Shown: positions 17,659 to 26,472 of the stretch, piece after piece
Numbering within the stretch: position 1 is the stretch's first letter
Layout of the letters: each line of letters begins with the position of its first letter
Assembly (NCBI RefSeq): GCF_003054045.1
Contig: NZ_QBKH01000005.1
Location: 186,001 to 250,000, forward strand
Origin: Sphingobacterium faecium
Lineage (GTDB): Bacteria; Bacteroidota; Bacteroidia; Sphingobacteriales; Sphingobacteriaceae
DNA: 64,000 nt
Reading direction: 5' to 3'
Notes under the pieces: model-generated
The model's database searches: none
Seen by the model: only the letters and a program-made list of their open reading frames with translations
What the model was told of the DNA's origin: nothing
Translations under genes and position numbers: made by a program

Positions 17659-18516
17659 ATGAACTCAAGTTATTATTACTCTCAAGTAAATAAAATAGAA
17701 AAAGAGATTGCCGATTTATATCAAAAAATTGCACTTGATACTAAGCGAGAAAATGATAAGTTAAAACAGATTGATGCAGTAAATAGATCAATTAATAAAA
17801 ACACATCTCTTCCTACCCTGCAAAGTAAACAAAGGCAAATCCAAGGATATCAAAATGAAATTTTCAACTTTAAAAAGAAAATAGCTGACTATCAGAAAAA
17901 AATAGCTTCAAAAACAACTGATCTCAATAAGAAGAAACAAGAACTTAGGAGAGCCGAAGAGCAGGAGCAAAAACAACAAAATCAAAAACAAGTTGATTTT
18001 CAACGAGAACTTCAGCAGTCTATCAATGATCAAAAAGCTCAATTAGACTATTTGATAAATCAAAACTATTCCTCTAATGTTGTAAAAACTGCAGATGAAG
18101 CTACAGAAATTACAAAACAATATGATTTCTTTATCTCCCACGCCTCTGAGGACAAGGATGATATAGTAAGAGATTTAGCTGATGCATTACAGATAAATGG
18201 TTTCCAAGTATGGTATGATGAATTTGAACTAAAAATTGGCGACAGTCTGCGAAAGAAGATTGATGATGGGTTAATAAATTCTAAGTATGGAATAGTAATA
18301 ATCTCACCCTCTTTTGTAAAGAAAAATTGGACTGAATATGAACTAAATGGAATGGTTGCTAGAGAAATGAATGGTCATAAGGTCATTTTACCAATTTGGC
18401 ATAAAATCTCTAAAGACGAGGTTTTAAAATTCAGCCCAACTTTGGCTGATAAAATGGCTCTAAATACATCTATTCATTCAACTGAAGAAATAATAAGTGC
18501 ATTAAAAGCCTTATAA
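17659..18516 (+). CDS. Coiled-coil TIR-domain protein
   Basis: 285 aa. Residues ~1-135 are charged heptad-rich helices (SYYYSQVNKIEKEIADLYQK then KKKIADYQKKIASKTTDLN), a long coiled coil that could oligomerise the protein. The TIR domain (about 155-280) opens with YDFFISHASEDKDD, then VWYDEFELKIGDSLRKKIDD and SPSFVKKNWTEYELNGM. This matches the bacterial TIR subgroup that includes Thoeris ThsB-like proteins. At the position where NADase TIRs often have Glu (after L-R-K) it has Lys200. A separate ThsA-like effector is not present next to it. Confidence 0.88.
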   Translation: MNSSYYYSQVNKIEKEIADLYQKIALDTKRENDKLKQIDAVNRSINKNTSLPTLQSKQRQIQGYQNEIFNFKKKIADYQKKIASKTTDLNKKKQELRRAEEQEQKQQNQKQVDFQRELQQSINDQKAQLDYLINQNYSSNVVKTADEATEITKQYDFFISHASEDKDDIVRDLADALQINGFQVWYDEFELKIGDSLRKKIDDGLINSKYGIVIISPSFVKKNWTEYELNGMVAREMNGHKVILPIWHKISKDEVLKFSPTLADKMALNTSIHSTEEIISALKAL

Positions 18517-18598
18517 AATTGTTTGTTTAAGACATCAATTCTTACGTGTTTCAAAAAATTCTGCTAGCACTTTAGCATAAAATTTGCTATATTGAATC

Positions 18599-18647
18599 AA
18601 GTAAACTAAAGCTTTTGCTAGCAAAAGCTTTAGTTTACTTACTTTTG
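18599..18647 (+). promoter_or_regulatory. 42-bp perfect palindrome overlapping a promoter-like box
   Basis: Bases 18599-18640 are a perfect palindrome: 21-bp arms centred between 18619 and 18620, arms reading AAGTAAACTAAAGC then TTTTGCT. TACTTTTG at 18640-18647 fits the Bacteroidota -7 box TAnnTTTG. TTTG at 18614-18617 lies inside the palindrome at about -33 spacing. The decayed ATPase gene starts at 18676. The palindrome could be an operator or a transcript-blocking cruciform. Confidence 0.55.
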
Positions 18648-18675
18648 CACTGCTTTTTTAATATCAATAAATATC

Positions 18676-19697
18676 ATGAGTCAACAAAATTATATAAAAG
18701 ACATTGCAAGGTTTGGGTTGGAAAACGACCAGGACAAGCTATTGTCTACGTTGAACGAATTTATTGAGCATAATAAGAGTACCAAAAAAATAAATTTTGC
18801 CTTGCAATTGCAATCTCTTTTGAAGGATTCAATCCGTAAGCAAAATAATCAGTTGATGAAGGTGGGCTCTCCTACTCACTATCAGAGTTTACAGGATAGA
18901 GAAACGGATGAGCTGATACTTGAGAAGTTGACTTCGGACTATTCGCTGAAGAATCTTGTATTGACTGAACAGGCGCATGATCAACTTGGTAATTTCTTGG
19001 AAGAGCATCAGCAGAGCGAGTTATTGAAGAAGTATAATCTTCCGATCTCGAACAAGCTATTGTTACACGGTCCTTCGGGATGTGGTAAGACTTTAGCTTC
19101 TTATGTAATAGCTGGTGAACTGAAGAAAATGATGATCGTGCTCAACCTTGGTGCTATTGTATCTTCTAAGTTAGTTTAAACCAGCAAAAACCTTACAAAG
19201 ATATTTCGTAAGGCTGCGCAAGAGGATTGCATCATATTTATCGATGAAATTGACTCTCTAGGTAAAGTACGTGACTACAGCCAAGATCATGGTGAAATGA
19301 AACGTGTGGTGAATACCATTTTACAGCTGTTTGACTACCTACCTCCGAGTAGTATGGTCACATAGCTGCTACAAACCAAAAGGATATGTTAGACGAAGCC
19401 CTATTGCGTCGATTTGACTTATCGATCTCATTGGAGCTGCCGGAAAAGTAACAAGTCGAAAAATTGATTAACCTTGTACTAAAGGAAGACCAGTTTGGTT
19501 TTGACAAAAAAGTATCATTAACCAAATTGATTGAGAGTGCCAAAGGGCTCTCCTACTATAGCATACAGAAAACATTGATCAACGCGATAAAACGGAGTTT
19601 GTTTGCTATGAAAACAGTCAAAGCACTCAAACCCAAAATAGATACACAGATATGGATAGATCTGCTTGAAGAAGAAAAAAAAGCGTTGGCATTCTAA
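18676..19697 (+). pseudogene. Decayed copy of the AAA ATPase at 42413
   Basis: The sequence is nearly identical to 42413-43432 over the whole coding length, but broken. A GGTGAA to GTTTAA change creates a stop at 19177-19179 after the Walker A motif (GPSGCGKT intact). A small insertion near 19330-19370 shifts the frame. A further TAA lies at 19449-19451. The 3' part is open again to the natural stop at 19695. Similarity starts at the ATG and ends at the stop; flanks differ. No protease gene accompanies it, unlike the intact copy. Confidence 0.92.
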
Positions 19698-19762
19698 GCA
19701 CACCTACAACATCCATCCGTATTTCAGATAGTAATTGAATCGTTATCCATATAATCCAAATT

Positions 19763-20176
19763 TTAAAAATCAATTCTATATGATGCTGATTTGCCAGATT
19801 TAATTACTTTTAATACAAACGGTTCTTCGTTTTTTGAAACATATATTTCAATAGTTGGAGCTCCACTTATAAAATCATTTATTTGAACTGCACATTGAAA
19901 TCCTTTAAAGATGGGCCCATATGTTTGACTCCAACTTCTTACTTGATAACCACTATTAGAATAGATACCTTGAGGTGTAGTGGCTGTCCAATTACTAAAA
20001 TGACCATAAGTGCCATTACCTTTTATTACATACTTCAAATAATAACTGTCATTGATCACTTTTTCATTATTATCAGTATTCTCTTTACTACAAGAAGAAA
20101 AGGAAATGATAGATATTACACTAATTAGTATTAGTGTGATCGTTAAAACACTTTGTTTTAAAAAATGGGATTTCAT
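19763..20176 (-). CDS. Small exported lipoprotein, 137 aa
   Basis: The N-terminus has a basic start and a hydrophobic helix ending in SFSSCS (lipobox Cys about residue 29), then a short acidic linker. The mature part (about 100 residues) is beta-rich: YYLKYVIKGNGTY, ATTPQGIYSNSG, GFQCAVQIND, IEIYVSKNEEPFV. It looks like one small beta-sandwich domain seen in many Bacteroidota lipoproteins with a Val-Lys-YxVxG-type opening. Function unknown. It stands alone on the minus strand between decayed elements. Confidence 0.75.
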   Translation of the reverse strand: MKSHFLKQSVLTITLILISVISIISFSSCSKENTDNNEKVINDSYYLKYVIKGNGTYGHFSNWTATTPQGIYSNSGYQVRSWSQTYGPIFKGFQCAVQINDFISGAPTIEIYVSKNEEPFVLKVIKSGKSASYRIDF

Positions 20177-20364
20177 CTTAATTTTGTACTTTAATGGTTA
20201 TTTTCAATTGCATATTCCGCAAATGCCCCCCTTTTCACAGATCATGACCTCATGACGTTGGTTACGGGTTATCATCACCAATGACGAAACAATATCACCT
20301 TTTTTCCTTAGAATTTGACCTTTAAACAATAATCTGTTGTGAAATATGTTTTTACGACGATAAG

Positions 20365-20590
20365 AGTTTATCTCCCAATTACGCCCATTTAGCGCCCTTA
20401 ATGAAACATTTATTAGAGTCAATGATAGATGGTAGCTATCAAAACCCTCGTCATGAGAATAAGGCCTACTGGAATCCGAACCGTCGCAATGGAAAGAGAA
20501 AGAAAACAATTTGAGATCTGAAAAACAGGCACTTTGAACTGGAAACTGGTCATGACAGAAAGGTTCATTTAAACCGAAAGTAGATAAAAA
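20365..20590 (+). pseudogene. IS256-family transposase remnant (N-terminal part)
   Basis: The plus-strand frame reads APLMKHLLESMIDGSYQN, then NRRNGKRKKTI, a stop, and ELETGHDRK. This is the IS256 N-terminal block (LLESMMEGEL...NRRNGKxxKTV...LETPRDR). It carries an in-frame TGA and no ends. Together with 16896-17074 it suggests an old IS256 copy broken apart by later events. Confidence 0.7.
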
Positions 20591-20641
20591 CTTATAAAGA
20601 GAGGCCAATGACCTAGTTCATGGGACACTCCCTTAAATTTG

Positions 20642-21508
20642 CTAAAAATCTAAAGAAAGCTGATCTGAAGTAAAATACTTTGTAGTAATAACTGGAGGAT
20701 AGAATACTCCAATTATAACAAAGGGATTATCAGATCTTCTTCTATGCCATTGCATTGTAGTTCCTAAAAAAAAATAAATATCTCGTCCTTTAAAAAAACT
20801 CCAATATTTTTCTCTCACTTTTTCTAAAGCAGTCTTTTTATCACCTTTTTTGAGACAATTAAAATACAGTTGTCCAATTTCCCAGTCTTCAATCATTAAC
20901 CTCGACTTACGACCTTGATCATCTTCAAATTTATAATAAAACTTAAAAGGAATTTTCTTAATTAATTCCCTTTTACCATCATTTTCATTTGAAAATAAAT
21001 CCAACTGCCTCAATTGTTCCTTCCATTCATTTTTCCACTCTGCATCATCATCTTCAACAATGAAATCTAATATCTTAGTGGGTTTAAACGTAGCTAAAGA
21101 AATATTTTTGGGATCTCTGCTATCAGATATTAGATCAGTCATATTAAAATAAATATTCTTGTTAACCAGACCGATTCTTCTATTCCATGCATCCACTTTT
21201 TGTGCTGGACTACCACTTAGTGGAACAGATTCAAATATTTCAAAATCTCTAAAATCATAAAATCTAGGGGAATGGCTCTCAGGTCTAAAATCATCTCGTC
21301 GCTTTTCAAGTTGTAAAGAAATCCAAGTAAACTTATATGTTTCCATTTTCCCCACATCTCTTACACCCTTTAAAAACTTTAATGGAACAGGATAAATTCT
21401 TATCCAAGTCCCATCTTCTTTAATCCCTGCTGTACATACTAATTCATCATAACTTCTAGAGGGCAATGGATAAGTCGTTACAGTAATAAGGACCTTCGTT
21501 TTGGCCAT
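20642..21508 (-). CDS. Hypothetical protein of a DUF488 two-gene unit
   Basis: 288 aa. The opening (KVLITVTTYPLPSRSYDELV then CTAGIKEDGTWIRIYPVPLK) recalls a small beta-barrel, nucleic-acid-binding-like domain. The middle is charged and the C-terminus contains YWSFFKGRDIYFFLGTTMQW then FVIIGVFYP. No signal peptide or membrane helix. The start codon lies one base after the stop of the DUF488 gene, so the two are tightly coupled. I do not know a function; the pairing with a DUF488 protein suggests a nucleic-acid or defence-related role. Confidence 0.75.
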   Translation of the reverse strand: MAKTKVLITVTTYPLPSRSYDELVCTAGIKEDGTWIRIYPVPLKFLKGVRDVGKMETYKFTWISLQLEKRRDDFRPESHSPRFYDFRDFEIFESVPLSGSPAQKVDAWNRRIGLVNKNIYFNMTDLISDSRDPKNISLATFKPTKILDFIVEDDDAEWKNEWKEQLRQLDLFSNENDGKRELIKKIPFKFYYKFEDDQGRKSRLMIEDWEIGQLYFNCLKKGDKKTALEKVREKYWSFFKGRDIYFFLGTTMQWHRRRSDNPFVIIGVFYPPVITTKYFTSDQLSLDF

Positions 21509-21509
21509 A

Positions 21510-22394
21510 TCATATATGCTTAAGTTTATAATCGAAATTAGGTAAGCGACAAATTGCTTCGGCTAAATGTTTTCGGTGACATTGACAAATGTCCTTTTCA
21601 AAACAGGTTAATGCAATACGCTTATTTTCTATCAATAAACTTAATATATTTTCTTGACTTTTCAAAGATTTTGTTAACTCTTCTTTTTTGTAATATTCAA
21701 AGAGTTTATCATAATCTGATTGAGTTTTCAATTCTTGCCTCAGATCAGATTGTATACCGACTTCCGGAATATGAATGTATTTAATACCGACACTATTGCA
21801 GTACTTGATTAATTGACTCTTACTAAATCCGAACTTCATACTCAAGGGATTACGTCTTACATCAATTAAAAGTTGAACATTATTTTTAACGAGACGGTTA
21901 AGGTATTCTTCAAGTGAAATACCCTCATACCCTATTGTAAAGAGCATAGTTTCATTTGAACAAGGCTTTTGAAACGAAACTTTATCAAATTGTTCATCTG
22001 TCAAAATATCCTTAGCGACTATGCTGTTAATTGCATAATAAGGATAATTCACATAGGTATGTTTCATCAATCTATCCCCATTAAAATTGCCAAAAAGATT
22101 TTTAATATACAATAGAATTTTACGGTCAGCTTCCTTAAGAGTTTTAATGTAATCAGCTGTATCCAATTTTAAATAAACAAACTCACCTTCCTCCAATTGA
22201 CCTTTAGTCACCATTGTATTAAGATCAGCCTTCGCCGAAAATGAGTAACATCCATACTTATATGGTATAAAATCATATTCAGGTTTGATTTGCTTATCGG
22301 TAAACAAAAAAAGTAATTTTTGAAGGTTAAGTTTTTCTAATTTACCCCCAAATGATTGTATTAATGCCAATATTACTTTTCTTCTGTAAAACAT
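21510..22394 (-). CDS. DUF488-domain protein with an extra N-terminal domain
   Basis: 294 aa. Residues ~1-140 resemble a Panacea/SocA-like (DUF4065-type) helical domain: ALIQSFGGKLEKLNLQKLLF, then YDFIPYKYGCYSFSAKAD. Residues ~150-290 are the DUF488 domain: FTIGYEGISLEEYLNRLV, LLIDVRRNPLSMKFGFSKSQ and the Cys/His-rich end ALTCFEKDICQCHRKHLA. DUF488 proteins are of unsettled biochemistry. The fusion with a Panacea-like domain, which serves as antitoxin in other systems, hints at self-regulation. It is the first gene of a minus-strand pair. Confidence 0.8.
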   Translation of the reverse strand: MFYRRKVILALIQSFGGKLEKLNLQKLLFLFTDKQIKPEYDFIPYKYGCYSFSAKADLNTMVTKGQLEEGEFVYLKLDTADYIKTLKEADRKILLYIKNLFGNFNGDRLMKHTYVNYPYYAINSIVAKDILTDEQFDKVSFQKPCSNETMLFTIGYEGISLEEYLNRLVKNNVQLLIDVRRNPLSMKFGFSKSQLIKYCNSVGIKYIHIPEVGIQSDLRQELKTQSDYDKLFEYYKKEELTKSLKSQENILSLLIENKRIALTCFEKDICQCHRKHLAEAICRLPNFDYKLKHI

Positions 22395-23155
22395 AGTGCA
22401 AAGTTACAGAATATAATACAGTTTTGAGATTTACCGAGTTTTGATTAAATAAATTTAATATTTCAATTTAGCTTCTCATTTTTTAATCTTTATCGATATT
22501 TAAACAGTTAAAAGCTAATCGTAATTTTACTTATTTCAAGAAGACTAGCAATTAATTTATTATATTAATGTCTTAATACAACCCAATATCAGGTTCCATC
22601 CAACTTATTTGTGTTAATTTTATAGAAATCATAGATCCAAATTGCTTGATCATTAGTAACAAAAACTAATATTTAGTTGGTAAATAAATTCAAGCTCGAT
22701 GTAGTGATAAATATTTTCACGGTTTAGTATGAAACAGCATATCCATCTTGCTAAACTTTGTTTTCTAGAATTAACTGGAATAGTATTATTTAATAAAAAA
22801 CGCTCTTGTATGTATTAGTAAAACTCTTAATATAGATGTTCAAATTATGGATTAATTTTATAAATTTCATAAAAATAAATATCAGGAGTTTATTAATAGA
22901 GATAAATAAGTATGCTAATTTGTGAAAATAAAAAAAAGGATATACGCCAATATTCTAAAAAACAATATTCATAATATTTACTAAATACGGTTTCCCGTAA
23001 TATTTTATATTTATAAATTATATATTTGTCGTCATATATTTTTTAAACTAAATATTCGCTTAAAAGTAATACAATTAATGCATTCGTGAATATTACAGTT
23101 TATTTAAAAAGATTTAAAAGCATAAATTTATATTATAAACCTACAGGTTGTTTTT
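22395..23155. other. AT-rich intergenic region
   Basis: About 760 bp, very AT-rich, between the divergent DUF488 and TAC operons. No reading frame, IS end or RNA gene is recognisable. It probably holds the promoters of both operons. Confidence 0.5.
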
Positions 23156-23683
23156 ATGGAAATAAAACCTATATTTGCTGAAAGCTTATATTCATTTAAG
23201 TATGATAACTCTTTCGATCATGAATATTCAAAAAAGATGGATAACTGGGAAGATTTTGAACATATTTATGAAAAAGCATCTGAAAATGATATAGATGAAT
23301 CACTAATTGATCAATTCTTCGATGAAATTTTCTTTGATAGAGAATACATTAATAATGTAATAGAAGAGTGTTCAATTACAAATAAACTTTTTGAAGTATT
23401 TACATGTTTACATAATAACACTATTAAAATAAAAGAATTAGAAGAATCTAAAGCCAGATTCCATATAGAAAAAAGAAAGAAACTCTCTCAATTAAGATTA
23501 TATGCTTTAAGAGTAAGTAATCAAAAATTTATTATAACTGGTGGCGCAATTAAATTTACACAGAAAATGCAAGATCATCCAGATACTTTATTTGAATTAA
23601 GCAGAATTGAAAATTGCAGAAATCATTTAATTGCAAATGATTTTAATGAGGAAGATTTGGCAGATAATATTCTCGTAATATGA
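23156..23683 (+). CDS. Putative toxin of a toxin-antitoxin-chaperone operon
   Basis: 175 aa, acidic N-terminal half, basic middle. The segment KLSQLRLYALRVSNQKFIIT then GGAIKFTQKMQDHPDT and ELSRIENCR resembles the core of RelE/HigB-like proteins found before HTH genes in Bacteroidota (RLYAI...ITGGAIKLT.tM..H...EL.KLE). Its stop overlaps the next start in ATGA (23680-23683), a typical TA coupling. The catalytic residues cannot be assigned by eye. Confidence 0.6.
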   Translation: MEIKPIFAESLYSFKYDNSFDHEYSKKMDNWEDFEHIYEKASENDIDESLIDQFFDEIFFDREYINNVIEECSITNKLFEVFTCLHNNTIKIKELEESKARFHIEKRKKLSQLRLYALRVSNQKFIITGGAIKFTQKMQDHPDTLFELSRIENCRNHLIANDFNEEDLADNILVI

Positions 23684-24132
23684 AGAAAAATCTAGAAAAA
23701 AAAGGCTCTGAATCATTATTAATTGATGAATATAGCAAAAACATAGTGCTAAAATTTACAGCAAAGAAAATTGCTTTTAAAATTCAATATGAATTAAAAC
23801 GTCGTGAATTAACTCAGCTAGACTTAGCGACCACTTTAAATGTTACTCCTCAAAATATTAGTAAATTACTAAAAGGTGATGATTATAAAATATCAACACT
23901 AGTAAAAATCGAACAAGCATTAAAGATTAATCTCATCGATAGAGATATTTTCCGAGAGAAAAGAGAACATTATATTATTATTGAATTAAAGCCATTAGAA
24001 AGAAAGATTCGTGCTTATTCAACACAATATTTCGAGGATTTCCAAAATTCTTCGTCAAGAATACTATATGCTGAAATATTGAGCAAGGAATCTATGTTAA
24101 AACACGATAACGAATTTGATTATGAAATTTAA
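23680..24132 (+). CDS. HTH antitoxin-like protein
   Basis: 150 aa with a clear XRE-type helix-turn-helix (about residues 30-85: FKIQYELKRRELTQLDLATT then NVTPQNISKLLKGDDYKIST). The C-terminal ~60 residues could form the toxin-neutralising or chaperone-addicted tail. It overlaps the upstream gene by four bases and the downstream SecB-like gene by 17 bases. In HigBA-type TAC operons the antitoxin is an HTH protein that needs the SecB-like chaperone for folding, which fits this order. Confidence 0.78.
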   Translation: MKKNLEKKGSESLLIDEYSKNIVLKFTAKKIAFKIQYELKRRELTQLDLATTLNVTPQNISKLLKGDDYKISTLVKIEQALKINLIDRDIFREKREHYIIIELKPLERKIRAYSTQYFEDFQNSSSRILYAEILSKESMLKHDNEFDYEI

Positions 24133-24538
24133 GCTTATAAAAGGAGAAGTAGAAGAATTTGCTATTTTAGAAGACAAACTACCAGACGATATTGATAAAT
24201 TACTTATTAACTGTAACATCCAAGCAAAAGTGAATATAGATGAGAAAATTATTGGAATTACTAATGCTGTAAAATATAGTTTAGAATCAAAAACACTTCT
24301 AAAGATCAAATCAACATTATATTTCAAAATTCATGAAGATTCTTGGAGTGAATTTGAAAGGGATACAACTGTAGTACTTAAAAAAGATAAAGTTCAACAT
24401 TTTGGAATAATCGCAATAGGTGCGACTCGAGGTATGTTAATAGTAAAAACTGTTAATACTCCTTATTCTAGTATCCTCCTTCCACCATTAAATATTAATA
24501 AAATAATTGATGACGATATAATCTTAGAGGTAAAATAA
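24116..24538 (+). CDS. SecB-like chaperone of the TAC operon
   Basis: 140 aa, overlapping the antitoxin gene. The beta-strand-rich N-terminus is followed by the typical SecB-like end: FGIIAIGATRGMLIVKTVNT then PYSSILLPPLNINKII. This corresponds to the SecB region in which a helix carrying an R-G/A-I motif precedes the conserved L-P-P-x-N. SecB-like proteins in TAC systems hold the antitoxin until it folds; loss of the chaperone during stress frees the toxin. The sequence is distant from housekeeping SecB, as is usual for TAC chaperones. The second ATG (residue 3) is an equally good start. Confidence 0.65.
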   Translation: MIMKFKLIKGEVEEFAILEDKLPDDIDKLLINCNIQAKVNIDEKIIGITNAVKYSLESKTLLKIKSTLYFKIHEDSWSEFERDTTVVLKKDKVQHFGIIAIGATRGMLIVKTVNTPYSSILLPPLNINKIIDDDIILEVK

Positions 24539-24654
24539 AAACGAAGCTTAGGTTTTTTTTTATTTTGGGAAGGTGAGTCTAGCCCAAAGTATATAATTTC
24601 GTAATTAAATTAAAAAATCTCCATGATTTTGAGCCTACAATAAAACTATATTGT

Positions 24655-24710
24655 AAGAGTCTCTACCATTCTTTCAACATAAAGTTATTGAAAGAATGGT
24701 AGAGACTCTT
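24655..24710. repeat. Perfect 23-bp inverted repeat with 10-nt loop
   Basis: The arms are 24655-24677 and 24688-24710 (left arm begins AAGAGTCTCTACC, right arm ends GGTAGAGACTCTT), with loop CATAAAGTTA. There is no T-run directly after it. The length and perfection exceed a usual terminator. It may be a short miniature element or a strong attenuating structure 117 bp after the TAC operon. Confidence 0.75.
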
Positions 24711-24819
24711 GTTTAATCATGTTCTAGCATCATTCACTATAAATGAAAATGAAGGAAAAGGCCTCCTTAAGTGAGTAAAAGTTATGGGACCGTTTTTAAT
24801 ACAGATATTGTATGTTTGA

Positions 24820-25089
24820 GGTGTGATGTAACTAGGCGTATGCTGAGAAAATGGTGTAAACGATATAAAAAATCTGCATTTGATGGTTTAAATGAGCTTA
24901 GAGAAAATCCCATAAAATCAACTGCATAATAATGAAAGAAGACGAGCATCGAATTGTTTATTTAAGAGCAAATGTCATTTTTGGACATCTTAATAAAACG
25001 CCTATTCGTTTCTTTGATCTCAACTGCACTGTTAATAAAATACTGACTCCTCGAAATAGTAGTATCCAAGTCCAACTGATGACCTGACA
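24820..25089 (+). pseudogene. Decayed IS481/IS30-like transposase N-terminus
   Basis: The plus-strand frames read RRMLRKWCKRYKKSAFDGLN, then stops and a frame shift, then EDEHRIVYLRANVIFGHLNK and CTVNKILTPRN. This matches the helix-turn-helix part of IS481-type transposases (W..RY...G..GL..., LR...GH..., S..T+..IL..). No complete frame or ends remain. Confidence 0.5.
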
Positions 25090-25412
25090 GTATTACTTCT
25101 TTTTTTATTTTTTAAGGAATATTGAATGTATAGAGGTTAGTTATTTGCTAAACATATTAAAATATGCGTTCTATTATAACCTTATACTTAAATTCTTTCC
25201 AATGATCTTATAGCCTTTTACAATTTATTTCAAATGTTATAAAGCTATGCTAGCCTATTTCATCAATTAGCATTATCGAATGCCTTAAAAGATAAACAAA
25301 GAAATGAAGTTCGACAGTTATTTAAAAACAAGGGAAATTGTAAAATAGTATAGGAAATTACCAGATATGAGTAGCATATTTTGTAGTTTAGAGCTATACT
25401 GTAATATCAAAA

Positions 25413-25676
25413 ATGAAAAAAATATTCTTATTCGCGCTTCTGTCATCTTTTGGGCTAACTTTAACCTATGGTCAACAAACCAACAATCAATATAGTATTA
25501 CAGACAAACTGCCGAATGTAATTTATAAAGATCTTAAAGATAGAGACTTGGCGAAGATAGAGGTTTTAGGCAAGCTATATTCAAGTGAAACTGGACTAAC
25601 GCTGAAAACCGATAGTATAATGAATATTCCGGAGAAAGTACACCACCCATTCCGAGTGAAAGTGCACCAGTTTTAA
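25413..25676 (+). pseudogene. 5' half of a secreted protein gene cut by IS21
   Basis: The first 69 codons are almost identical to the intact gene at 59145-59666: signal peptide MKKIFLFALLSSFG...TYG, then NNQYSITDKLPNVIYKDLKD. Identity stops after the bases GATAGTATAA at 25620, where the IS21 end starts with TGAATATTCC. The last 18 codons are read from the IS. The 3' half is not found on the far side of the element, so the gene is lost. Confidence 0.9.
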
Positions 25677-25728
25677 AGACCAATAATTCGAGCCTTATGC
25701 CACTGGATTTATATTAACTTTTTCAAAC

Positions 25729-26460
25729 TTAGTTATTTTTTTTCTTTCTTAAAGACTTGCCCTGTAACGGTAGCCTGTGAGATGAAGCTGTCAATCTGTC
25801 CATTATAGCATCCGCAAGAGTTGGTTCATCTATAAAGTTGTACCAAGCCTCGACTGGTAGCTGTGAAGTAATAATTACAGAGCTGTTACCGTACCTGTCT
25901 TCCAAAAGGTCCAAAAGTGCAAGTCTAGTGTCTGCATCGATAGACTTAAGCCCGAAGTCATCCAGTATGAGTAGTTTTTGATTTGCAATACCCTTTATCC
26001 ATTTCAGGTAGGTTCCATCTAATCGTGTCTGAACTACCGTATCCATGAATCGGTTCATTCCAAAGTATAGCGTTCTGTAACCAAGCAAGCAGGCAGATCT
26101 TCCAAGCGCACATGCCAGAAAGCTTTTGCCCGATCCTGTTGAACCGGTTATCAGGACATTTTCTCCTCTCTGTATGAATGTTCCGTCAGATAACCTGAGG
26201 ATCATTTCTCGGGTTATCCCCCGCTCAGAACTGCAGAGTATCTCCTCAGGTAGTGCATTATATCTCAAGCGACTGGCTTTTAGATATTTTTGTGTTCTTC
26301 CATGTTCTCGGTATTCAACTTCGGCATGTACCATTGAGCCAAGCAGTTCATGGATGTCCTGTAGCTCATGTACAGGTAAAAAAGCGACCGCTTCATAACG
26401 TTTGGCCATCCCGGCCAAACGTAGCGATCTCAGCTGTTCGATTGTCTGATCTATATTCAT
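25729..26460 (-). CDS. istB: IstB, IS21 helper ATPase
   Basis: 243 aa. The Walker A motif is ITGSTGSGKSFLACALG, preceded by the family segment LRLSDGTFIQRGENVLITG. Walker B-like LLILDDFGLKSID follows, and then SSVIITSQLPVEAWYNFIDE, typical IstB/DnaC-like. IstB is the AAA+ regulator that selects targets for the IstA transposase. Length is normal and the frame intact. The start lies 12 bp after the istA stop. Confidence 0.95.
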   Translation of the reverse strand: MNIDQTIEQLRSLRLAGMAKRYEAVAFLPVHELQDIHELLGSMVHAEVEYREHGRTQKYLKASRLRYNALPEEILCSSERGITREMILRLSDGTFIQRGENVLITGSTGSGKSFLACALGRSACLLGYRTLYFGMNRFMDTVVQTRLDGTYLKWIKGIANQKLLILDDFGLKSIDADTRLALLDLLEDRYGNSSVIITSQLPVEAWYNFIDEPTLADAIMDRLTASSHRLPLQGKSLRKKKNN

Positions 26461-26472
26461 ATGTTTCTTTTT

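Larger units (their letters stand above)
24539..25412. other. Intergenic region with hairpin and transposase debris
   Basis: Contains a long perfect hairpin (24655-24710) and a decayed IS481-like transposase stretch (about 24820-25089), both listed. The rest, including about 320 bp before the gene at 25413, holds nothing recognisable. Confidence 0.5.

Noticed and set aside
20204..20608. 134-codon minus-strand frame
   Set aside because: It lies opposite the recognisable IS256 relic on the plus strand and has no features of its own.
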